This document shows positions 1 through 5,871 of a stretch of 6,359 nt of DNA, piece after piece. The notes beneath the pieces are model-generated. The model was not told the DNA's origin. It saw nothing but the letters and a program-made list of their open reading frames with translations, and made no database searches. A program made the translations under genes and the position numbers. Every line of letters starts with the position of its first letter. Positions within the stretch are counted from its first letter, which is position 1. Origin of the DNA: Marinospirillum sp. (lineage in GTDB: Bacteria; Pseudomonadota; Gammaproteobacteria; Pseudomonadales; Halomonadaceae); assembly GCA_007119985.1 (NCBI GenBank), contig SKOQ01000082.1, positions 1-6,359 on the forward strand, in the 5' to 3' direction.

Positions 1-174
1 GGCGCACAAGTGGGCCACTGCACGCTGTTCGGCCTCCAGACGCAAATCTATCGCTTGCGAGACCACCTGTGTACTGCTGGCAGCCAGGACAGCCAAAATC
101 AACAAGGCCACCAGCACTTCGATCAGTGTCAGCCCCCGCTGCTCTGGCAGATCGACCTTCAACGCTGGGCTCAT
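1..174 (-). CDS. gspI: GspI, T2SS minor pseudopilin (N-terminal part, cut by window edge)
   Basis: Minor pseudopilin of the T2SS. In known systems GspI forms the pseudopilus tip with GspJ, GspK and GspH. Only the first 58 codons lie in the window; the gene continues past the left edge. Translating the minus strand from the ATG at 174-172 gives a class III prepilin signal. A 14-residue leader ends in EQRG and is followed by LTLIEVLVALLILAVLAA, with the invariant Glu at position +5 after the cleavage site. Prepilin peptidase (GspO) is expected to cut after Gly14 and methylate Leu15. The hydrophobic helix is followed by a Glu/Arg/Ala-rich stretch, as in other GspI proteins. The start overlaps the gspH stop as ATGA, and GAGGA lies six bases upstream. 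I call it GspI from its position after gspH and its N-terminal sequence; the remainder is unseen. Confidence 0.93.
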   Translation of the reverse strand, partial: MSPALKVDLPEQRGLTLIEVLVALLILAVLAASSTQVVSQAIDLRLEAEQRAVAHLCA

Positions 175-653
175 GGGGGGTCCTCGGATAACCATTCGAC
201 GCCCTGTGCGCTGAGTCTGAGCGCACGCTCAGCTTCTTGATACTGCCAATGCAAGGTCAGCGGGGTAACGCTGCCATCGGGCATAAAGATCAGCTGCGGC
301 CAGTCACCCTGTTGTGCCTCCTGATCAGATTGCCAATCAACACTGGCACGCAGGATCATCCCATCAGGCAGTTGGCGCGTCGGCAAGGCACGACTGACAT
401 AGGCTTGCCACTCGCCCAAGGAAGTCCGCTGCGAAAAATGACTCTGCTGGGCCTGTAAATGCCAGCCGACCAAACGATGACGCTGGATCGCCAGATCGCG
501 GGCATAGGTAAAATCCTGCGCCAGCAGACGGGCTTGCTGATCGAGTCGGCTTTGCGGGTCTTGACGCAGGCTGATCACGGCCACACCGGTCATCAGGCCA
601 ATAATCAACAGCACCACCAGCACCTCAAGCAGCGTGAAGCCCTGTGCGCGCAT
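171..653 (-). CDS. gspH: GspH, T2SS minor pseudopilin
   Basis: Minor pseudopilin placed near the tip of the T2SS pseudopilus in characterised systems. From the ATG at 653-651 the protein is 160 residues, in the normal GspH range. It opens with the leader MRAQG and then FTLLEVLVVLLIIGLMTGVA, a prepilin-peptidase site (cleavage after Gly5) with the conserved Glu at mature position 5 and one N-terminal membrane helix. The soluble part ends with FMPDGSVTPLTLHW, matching the C-terminal beta-strand region typical of GspH. An in-frame GTG at 662-660, one base after the gspG TAA, would add MSA (163 residues). I prefer the ATG because known GspH leaders are about this short, but neither start has a clear Shine-Dalgarno, so the choice is uncertain. 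Coupling to gspG translation is likely. The stop overlaps the gspI start. Confidence 0.96.
   Translation of the reverse strand: MRAQGFTLLEVLVVLLIIGLMTGVAVISLRQDPQSRLDQQARLLAQDFTYARDLAIQRHRLVGWHLQAQQSHFSQRTSLGEWQAYVSRALPTRQLPDGMILRASVDWQSDQEAQQGDWPQLIFMPDGSVTPLTLHWQYQEAERALRLSAQGVEWLSEDPP
181..185 (-). promoter_or_regulatory. Ribosome binding site of gspI
   Basis: On the minus strand GAGGA sits six bases (all C) before the gspI ATG, inside the last codons of gspH. It supports the ATG at 174-172 as the gspI start and, with the ATGA overlap, suggests translational coupling to gspH. Confidence 0.7.
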
Positions 654-663
654 AGCGGACACT

Positions 664-1116
664 TTAGAGCTGCCAGTTGCCTATTTCGGCATTGATGCCC
701 TCACCACCAGGACGACCATCCGCGCCGAAGGAGAAGATATCAAAGCGGCCATGCTCTCCCGGTGAGCGATACTGGTAGGGATTGCCCCAAGGATCAAGTG
801 GCACACGACCACGCCCTAAATAACCATCAGCACGATAGTTCTGCGGCAAGGGAGCGACCGTCGGCCGCCGGACCAGCGCCTCTAAACCTTGCTCGGTGGT
901 CGGCGGATTAAAGTTATCCAGGCGATAGAGGGTCACGGCCTGTTCAAGACTGGCAATATCGGCCCGCGCCTTTTGTACCATTGCCCGATCCTGATTATCG
1001 AGCACATTCGGGGCCACAATCGCAATCAACAAACCAATAATGACCAGCACCACCATCACTTCAAGCAGGGTAAAGCCTGTTTGACGCAGGCGATGCGCAG
1101 GCGCAGCAGAAGACAT
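664..1116 (-). CDS. gspG: GspG, T2SS major pseudopilin
   Basis: Major subunit of the periplasmic pseudopilus that pushes substrates through the secretin. It is 150 residues, the family's usual size. Residues 1-14 are a prepilin leader ending in RQTG, then FTLLEVMVVLVIIGLLIAIV, with Glu19 at mature position 5 for subunit assembly and processing. Family hallmarks follow: Pro36, a long helix, TEQGLEAL at 74-81, DPWGNPYQY at 108-116, and the C-terminal loop FSFGADGRPGGEG at 128-140, which in studied GspG proteins binds calcium and stabilises the fibre. Asp133 and Glu139 are the visible acidic residues there. The ATG at 1116-1114 has AAGGAG seven bases upstream, the strongest ribosome binding site in the window. 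This fits a subunit needed in excess. It lies 79 bases after gspF and one or ten bases before gspH. The 14-residue leader is longer than in many homologues. Confidence 0.98.
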   Translation of the reverse strand: MSSAAPAHRLRQTGFTLLEVMVVLVIIGLLIAIVAPNVLDNQDRAMVQKARADIASLEQAVTLYRLDNFNPPTTEQGLEALVRRPTVAPLPQNYRADGYLGRGRVPLDPWGNPYQYRSPGEHGRFDIFSFGADGRPGGEGINAEIGNWQL

Positions 1117-1123
1117 ATTCTTA

Positions 1124-1129
1124 CTCCTT
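1124..1129 (-). promoter_or_regulatory. Strong ribosome binding site of gspG
   Basis: AAGGAG lies seven bases before the gspG ATG, within an A/G-rich unstructured leader (about 1117-1140). It is the best Shine-Dalgarno match in the window and fixes the gspG start. Confidence 0.85.
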
Positions 1130-1140
1130 TTTTCTCTTAT

Positions 1141-1166
1141 ATCCGCTCCTGAATGCAGGGCCGGAT
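1141..1166 (-). other. Predicted nested RNA hairpin in the gspF-gspG intergenic gap
   Basis: In the mRNA sense, ATCCG at the 5' side pairs with CGGAT at the 3' side. Inside them, after a two-by-two internal loop, CCTG pairs with CAGG around a CATT loop. The structure sits in the only sizeable non-coding gap of the operon and ends 11 bases before the gspG Shine-Dalgarno. It is followed by an A/G-rich leader rather than a U run, so it does not look like an intrinsic terminator. A competing six-base pairing (CTGAAT with ATTCAG) overlaps it. A small GCCT-TTCG-AGGC hairpin lies just upstream at 1180-1191, directly after the gspF stop. A role as an mRNA processing or stability element is inference. 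Confidence 0.45.
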
Positions 1167-1195
1167 TCAGTCAGTCAAGGCCTCGAAAGGCAGCA

Positions 1196-2413
1196 TCAAA
1201 AACTCAAAGCCGAATTTAACTGCATGATCGGCAGTAAAATCGCCATCACAATCGTCAGAACCACCGCCCCCATCACCAGAATCATCATCGGCTCAAAAAG
1301 CGCCAAACTCATTTCAACCTTTTGCTGGAATTCACTATCTTGTAAATCTGCCACACGCAACAGCATTTGATCCAGCTCACCACTGGCTTCACCGCTGGCC
1401 ACCATATACACCATCATCGGTGGAAAGCAGCCCGCCTGCTCTAAAGCACGGTGCAAACTGCGGCCTTCTCGCACTGTCAGCGTCAGCTGATCCACCTGCT
1501 GCTGCATAAACAGGTTGCCCAGCGTTTCCCGCGCGACCTGCAAGGCCGATAACAGCGGGACACCGCTGGCAGTCAAGATCGCAACCGTGCGCGCCAAACG
1601 TGCCGTATTCAAGGCACGCACCAAACGGCCGAGTGCCGGCAAGCCAAGTTGCAGCTGGTGCCAGCGCCGCGCCCGCTGCGGATCACGCAGCAACACGCGA
1701 ACCAGCCACAAGAGGAAGATCAAGGCCAGCCCACTGACCCAGCCCCAGTTCTGTAAAAAATCACTGACCTGAATTAATCCACGAGTAATGGCGGGCAGGG
1801 TTTGGTTGGCATGCTCAAACTGGCTGACAATCTTGGGCACCACAAAGGTCATCAAGGCCATCACAATCAACAGGGACACCAAGGTCAGCACCAGAGGATA
1901 CACCATCGCCATCTTGGCTTTTTGGCGCTGTTTCTGGCTGATTTCTAAATAGTCGGCTAAACGCAGCAGCACCTGATCCAAGCAGCCGGCTTTTTCACCC
2001 GCCGCCACCAGCGAGGTATAAAGGCGATCAAAGGTTTTTGGCCAGTGCTGTAGGCTCTGCGCCAAACTGTGGCCTTCCCGCACCTGGGCACGCACGCCAA
2101 GCAGCACACTGCGCTGACGATCACTCTCAGCTTGCCGTGCCAGCGTCTCCAAAGCCTGCTCAAGCGCCAAACCCGAAGATAAGAGCGTCGCCAGCTGACG
2201 CGTCATTAAGGCCAGCTGATCTGCACTGAGATGCCCTGAGCGTGAACGCGAGCGTGTGGCGCTACTGGCACGCGGCACACCTGACTGAACCTGACGCGGA
2301 AACAGCCCTTGATCACGCAAGACTTGACGCGCGTGACGCTCGGATTCAGCCTCGACCACGCCCTTGTGCAGCTTGCCTTGTTGATCCAGAGCCTGATAAC
2401 GAAATCCTGCCAT
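1196..2413 (-). CDS. gspF: GspF, T2SS inner-membrane platform protein
   Basis: Polytopic inner-membrane protein of the assembly platform. In the family it contacts GspE, GspL and GspM and couples ATPase motion to pseudopilus growth. It is 405 residues, the usual length. The N-terminus MAGFRYQALDQQGKLHKGVVEAES is the family's typical opening (a cytoplasmic N-terminal domain to about residue 50), joined by an Arg/Ser-rich linker at 50-60. Two repeated T2SF domains follow, at about 65-195 and 270-395. Each carries the related signature: YTSLVAAGEKAG at 132-143 and VYMVASGEASGELDQM at 335-350. Hydrophobic segments at about 169-193, 225-242 and 372-396 give three membrane helices. The ATG at 2413 follows gspE by 28 bases, with AAGGAG 12 bases upstream, a rather long spacing. 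The conserved N-terminus supports this start. No truncation or frameshift is seen. Confidence 0.98.
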   Translation of the reverse strand: MAGFRYQALDQQGKLHKGVVEAESERHARQVLRDQGLFPRQVQSGVPRASSATRSRSRSGHLSADQLALMTRQLATLLSSGLALEQALETLARQAESDRQRSVLLGVRAQVREGHSLAQSLQHWPKTFDRLYTSLVAAGEKAGCLDQVLLRLADYLEISQKQRQKAKMAMVYPLVLTLVSLLIVMALMTFVVPKIVSQFEHANQTLPAITRGLIQVSDFLQNWGWVSGLALIFLLWLVRVLLRDPQRARRWHQLQLGLPALGRLVRALNTARLARTVAILTASGVPLLSALQVARETLGNLFMQQQVDQLTLTVREGRSLHRALEQAGCFPPMMVYMVASGEASGELDQMLLRVADLQDSEFQQKVEMSLALFEPMMILVMGAVVLTIVMAILLPIMQLNSALSF

Positions 2414-2425
2414 GCTGTCTTTTCT

Positions 2426-2431
2426 CTCCTT
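2426..2431 (-). promoter_or_regulatory. Ribosome binding site of gspF
   Basis: AAGGAG in the 28-base gspE-gspF gap lies 12 bases before the gspF ATG. The match is good but the spacing is longer than the usual five to nine bases. Confidence 0.6.
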
Positions 2432-2441
2432 CGTGCACGCG

Positions 2442-3905
2442 CTACTGGCGTGTCACCCGCAGTAGTTCTTCCAGGCTGGTTTCTCCTGCCGCAACGCGGG
2501 CCATCCCCGCACTGAGTAAACTCGGCCAACGCTGAAAAACCCACTCGGCCATCTGCGCTTCGGCAGCACCATCATGAATCATCGCCATCAGCTGGCTGTC
2601 GATTGGAATCCATTCATAGATCCCGATACGGCCTTGATAGCCCGTTTGTTGGCAAGCTGGACAGCCCTGAGGCACGCGAATATGGGTCACACCCAGCGCG
2701 GCATCGCCTAGCAGCTGAGCTTCTGAAGCCAGCAGAGGACGCGGCTGCGCGCAAGCTGGGCATAAGCGTCTAACCAAACGCTGGGCCATCACGCCCTTCA
2801 AGCTGGAGGCCAGCAAAAAGGGTTCAATCCCCATATCACGCAGACGAGTAATCGCCCCCAGTGCTGAATTGGTATGCAGGGTTGAGAGCACCAAATGGCC
2901 CGTTAAACTGGCTTGCACCGCAATCGAGGCCGTTTCAAGGTCACGGATTTCACCAATCATCACCACATCTGGATCTTGGCGCAAAATAGCCCGCAAGCCC
3001 TTGGCAAAGGTCATGCCTGCCTTCACATTGACTGCGGTTTGGCCGATCCCCGCGATCGCATATTCCACCGGATCTTCAACGGTGAGAATATTGCGACTGG
3101 TATCATTGAGCTGGTTCAAACTGGCATAGAGGCTGGTGGTTTTTCCTGACCCCGTTGGGCCGGTAATCAGTACGATCCCGTTCGGCTGTTGCAGCAGATC
3201 ACGATAGGCGCTGACGATAGGCTTGGGCATCCCCAGATCATCCAGCCCCATCAGCGCCGCATTTTTATCCAGCAGACGCATGACCACCCGCTCGCCATAG
3301 ATCGAGGGCAGCGTGGAAACACGAATATCCACCTCGCGTCCGGCAGCGCGCAGGGTAATCCGTCCATCCTGAGGGTGGCGCTTTTCAGCAATATCAAGAT
3401 GCGACATGACTTTAATGCGCGAGACCAGCATCGGCGCCAGCTGGCGCGGAGGACGCAGCACTTCGATCAACACGCCATCAACACGCAAGCGCACCACCAG
3501 CTGCTGCTCAAAGGTTTCGATATGGATATCCGAAGCATGGCGACGCAGCGCTTCGCTGAAAAGACCATTGATCAGGCGGATAATCGGGGCTTCGTTTTCG
3601 CTGTCCATCAGGTCTTCGATCTTGGGCAGCTCATCCATCAGGCTGGCCAGATTCACCTGTTCACTGAGCCCTTCGATCAGATCTGCTGCCGCACCTGAGC
3701 CGCCCTCATAAAGACGCGCCAGCCGCTGCTCAAAAGCCGCCTTATCTAAACGCTCCAGACTGGCCGGATCACCCCAAACCCGCACGACTTCCTGCCAGGC
3801 GGCCAGGGGGGCGTCCTCACGCAGGATCAGATGTCTCTGTCCGGCACGCAGCTCTAACGCCACACCCTGACGCTTGGCAAAGCGATAGCTCAGCGCTGGA
3901 TTCAT
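2442..3905 (-). CDS. gspE: GspE, T2SS traffic ATPase
   Basis: Cytoplasmic secretion ATPase of the PilT/VirB11/GspE class. It forms hexamers at the inner membrane through GspL and powers pseudopilus assembly. I start it at the ATG at 3905-3903, giving 487 residues, close to the family's roughly 500. The frame stays open further upstream (first start codon at 3980), but that extension lies inside gspD, and the ATGA overlap with the gspD stop is typical of coupled gsp genes. The N-terminal GspL-binding-type region covers about 1-100. The core has SDIHIE at 125-130, Walker A GPTGSGKTT at 249-257, the Asp box NILTVEDPVEY at 272-282, Walker B DVVMIGEIRD at 313-322 and the His box STLHTNSA at 341-348. 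Two CPAC pairs (Cys382, Cys385, Cys415, Cys418) make the tetracysteine zinc-binding subdomain found in GspE and PilB but not in retraction ATPases. All catalytic motifs are intact. No clear Shine-Dalgarno is seen. Confidence 0.98.
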   Translation of the reverse strand: MNPALSYRFAKRQGVALELRAGQRHLILREDAPLAAWQEVVRVWGDPASLERLDKAAFEQRLARLYEGGSGAAADLIEGLSEQVNLASLMDELPKIEDLMDSENEAPIIRLINGLFSEALRRHASDIHIETFEQQLVVRLRVDGVLIEVLRPPRQLAPMLVSRIKVMSHLDIAEKRHPQDGRITLRAAGREVDIRVSTLPSIYGERVVMRLLDKNAALMGLDDLGMPKPIVSAYRDLLQQPNGIVLITGPTGSGKTTSLYASLNQLNDTSRNILTVEDPVEYAIAGIGQTAVNVKAGMTFAKGLRAILRQDPDVVMIGEIRDLETASIAVQASLTGHLVLSTLHTNSALGAITRLRDMGIEPFLLASSLKGVMAQRLVRRLCPACAQPRPLLASEAQLLGDAALGVTHIRVPQGCPACQQTGYQGRIGIYEWIPIDSQLMAMIHDGAAEAQMAEWVFQRWPSLLSAGMARVAAGETSLEELLRVTRQ

Positions 3906-5866
3906 GGCTGCAACTGCTCGCGACGCGAGGGCAGCACCTGCTGTAAGGTTAACCCTTGCTGGCTGTCCTGATAGGGCCAATCAGGCATCGAGTGGCGCGC
4001 CCCTGAACGCAACAACTGGGCCGCCTGCATATAGCGGTACTTCTCACCACTGACTTGCAACAGCGCCTCACGATCCTGCACGATGCGCGGCTGGATAAAG
4101 ACCATCAAGTTGCGGTTTTCGCGCTGAATACTGGTGGAGCGAAACAGCGCACCTATCCAGGGCAGATCCCCCAGCCACGGGACTTGGCGGCGGATTTCCT
4201 GCTCATCCTCACGAATCAAGCCGCCCAGAACGATAATATCCTGATCATCGGCCATCACGGTGGTGCGGATTTCGCGCTTGTTGGTAATGATGTCGCTGGC
4301 GCGCGAGGAGTCTTCGATATTGGAGACCTCCTGCTCTATTTCAAGACGCACTGAATTGCCATCGTTAATCTGTGGGCGTATCTGCAAGCGCACCCCCACC
4401 TCACGACGCTGAATCGTTTGGAAGGGATTGGTATTGTTATCGCCGATGGTTGAGCCGGTCACAAAAGGCACTTCCTGCCCCACCAAAATCGTGGCTTCAG
4501 CATTGTCCAGCGTGAGCAGGCTTGGCGTGGATAAGATATTGAAATCAGATTCAGATTGGAGCGCATTCAGCAGCGCGCCAAAGCTGAGACCGCTGGAACT
4601 CAAGCGCCCCACGCCACCGGTAATACCCTGCAAACCACTTAAGGATTCCGCCAGTTCACTGGTATTGCCCGATAACAAGCTGCCAGTAACGGCATTCATC
4701 GCGCCCCCTGCATTGCCAGGGAAATTGCTGGATATCAAGGGCATCGAGTTGCCGGATTGATCCCAGAAGAGCCATTGCACACCCAGATCGCGCGCGCGGC
4801 TTTCTGACATTTCGACAATAATCGCCTCAACCAGTACCTGAGCACGGCGGATATCCAACTGCTCAATCACCAGACGCATTTCGCGCAGCTGATCTGGCGA
4901 GCCAGCAATGACCAAGGCGTTAGTGGCCTCATGGGCCTGAATGGTCATACGTCGCGTCTGGCCGCTCTGCTCTTCATCCTGCACCAAGGCTTGCAGCAGG
5001 CTCACCATCTCGTTGGCCTTGGCATGACGCAGATAAAACACCTGCGTATTGGCGGAGCGCTCAACGGGCTGATCGAGATCCAAGATCAGGCGCTCAACTT
5101 CTTGGCGGGTGGCGAGATCGCCTCGCACCAATAAGAGATTCAGGCGGGTATCGGCCAGGATTTCTGGCGGCTGACCACTTTGACCTTCACGGCGCAGCAG
5201 CTGAGTGAGCAGATTCTGCATTTCTGTCGCGGCAGCATGTTCAAGCTGAATGACGCTCAGCTGATCACTGCTGGCCTGATCAATACGGCGCACCAAATGG
5301 GTTAAGCGCTCAAGATTGGTGCCCCAGTCAGTCAAAATCAGCAAGTTGGTGGGTGCATAGTGGCTAATCACCCCGATCCGCCGATCCATTAAGGGGGTCA
5401 GAATATTGACCACCTGCGCTGCATCTGAATGCTGCAGGCTGATGACCCGTGTCGCGAGCAGATCCTGACCATCAGAATTTGGGCCGCTCTCGCCTTCAAC
5501 AGGAATGGATTCAAGCCGTGCGGTTTGCTCCGGTACGATCCGATAACGATTGTCGGCCAGCGGCACTAGGGCAAAGCCTTGTACACGCAACTGAGAAAGA
5601 AAAACCTGATACACCTCTTCAGCCGTTAAGCGCTGCTGACTGCGCAAGGTCACTCGGCCACGCACACGGGGATCGACCAGATAAATATGGCCGGTAATCC
5701 GCTCGACGCTGGCGATAAAATCAGCCAGTTCAACTTCCTGCATATTGACAGCAAAACGCTCGCTGGCCGCAACCTGAGTCAGTCCAGCACCTACCAGCAA
5801 ACAGCCGACCAGCAGCGTCTTTGCCAGCCAGTCTCTCAACAAGAACCGCGATCCACATGGCTTCAC
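3902..5866 (-). CDS. gspD: GspD, T2SS outer-membrane secretin
   Basis: Secretin that oligomerises into the outer-membrane channel for folded exoproteins. It has 654 residues, normal for GspD. Residues 1 to about 35 are a Sec signal peptide: basic start, hydrophobic core LLVGCLLVGAGL, and a probable cleavage near VAAS. The periplasmic domains are N0 at about 38-112 (GspC contact), N1 at about 138-196, N2 at about 203-265 and N3 at about 273-350. The secretin barrel spans about 350-596, with gate-region motif NILSTPSLLTLDNAEAT (443-459) and signature VPWLGDLPWIGALFRS (562-577). A C-terminal tail, about 600-654, lies where some GspDs bind a pilotin. Residues 371-425 are Gly/Ser/Asn-rich. The start is GTG at 5866-5864, supported by GGAG eight bases upstream and by the complete signal peptide. 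It begins five bases after the gspC stop, and its stop overlaps the gspE start as ATGA. Confidence 0.98.
   Translation of the reverse strand: MKPCGSRFLLRDWLAKTLLVGCLLVGAGLTQVAASERFAVNMQEVELADFIASVERITGHIYLVDPRVRGRVTLRSQQRLTAEEVYQVFLSQLRVQGFALVPLADNRYRIVPEQTARLESIPVEGESGPNSDGQDLLATRVISLQHSDAAQVVNILTPLMDRRIGVISHYAPTNLLILTDWGTNLERLTHLVRRIDQASSDQLSVIQLEHAAATEMQNLLTQLLRREGQSGQPPEILADTRLNLLLVRGDLATRQEVERLILDLDQPVERSANTQVFYLRHAKANEMVSLLQALVQDEEQSGQTRRMTIQAHEATNALVIAGSPDQLREMRLVIEQLDIRRAQVLVEAIIVEMSESRARDLGVQWLFWDQSGNSMPLISSNFPGNAGGAMNAVTGSLLSGNTSELAESLSGLQGITGGVGRLSSSGLSFGALLNALQSESDFNILSTPSLLTLDNAEATILVGQEVPFVTGSTIGDNNTNPFQTIQRREVGVRLQIRPQINDGNSVRLEIEQEVSNIEDSSRASDIITNKREIRTTVMADDQDIIVLGGLIREDEQEIRRQVPWLGDLPWIGALFRSTSIQRENRNLMVFIQPRIVQDREALLQVSGEKYRYMQAAQLLRSGARHSMPDWPYQDSQQGLTLQQVLPSRREQLQP
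3914..3934 (-). other. Inverted repeat just upstream of the gspE start
   Basis: Near the 3' end of gspD, the mRNA can fold as CTGC, a CC bulge, TCGC, loop GTC, GCGA, GCAG. The stem ends eight bases before the gspE ATG and covers where a Shine-Dalgarno would lie. Ribosomes finishing gspD would melt it, so it could enforce coupling of gspE to gspD translation. The complementarity is seen; the function is inference. Confidence 0.35.
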
Positions 5867-5871
5867 TTGTT

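Noticed and set aside
175..180. Six-base G/C homopolymers at 175-180, 3806-3811 and 6295-6300 as possible phase-variation tracts
   Set aside because: Six bases is short for slipped-strand phase variation, the reading frames are intact at all three, and such runs are common at this base composition.
81..1080. Similar DNA segments at about 95-140, 605-645 and 1040-1080 as a dispersed repeat
   Set aside because: Each encodes the conserved prepilin N-terminal motif (TL-I/L-EV hydrophobic helix) of gspI, gspH and gspG. The similarity is protein homology, not a separate repeat element.
1128..1166. A six-base T run on the plus strand next to the 1141-1166 hairpin, resembling an intrinsic terminator
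   Set aside because: On the plus strand the T run comes before the hairpin, and on the minus strand the hairpin is followed by A/G. Neither orientation gives hairpin then U run.
1136..1178. Possible internal promoter for gspG (TTGACT at 1178-1173, TATAAG at 1141-1136)
   Set aside because: The two boxes are about 31 bases apart. At a normal 17-base spacing neither has a plausible partner (CATTCA and CCGGCC).
2432..2439. Eight-base palindrome CGTGCACG between gspE and gspF as an operator
   Set aside because: It is short, sits within the operon with no promoter nearby, and a single palindrome of this size is expected by chance.
3189..3698. Long plus-strand open frames opposite gspE, gspD and gspF (for example 3189-3698)
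   Set aside because: They lie antisense to clearly conserved genes, show no recognisable domain or ribosome binding site, and have His/Gln-rich composition typical of antisense shadows.
3906..3980. 25-codon N-terminal extension of gspE starting at 3980
   Set aside because: It lies wholly within the gspD coding region. The ATGA overlap at 3905-3902 and normal family length fit the internal ATG, and the extension does not resemble GspE.
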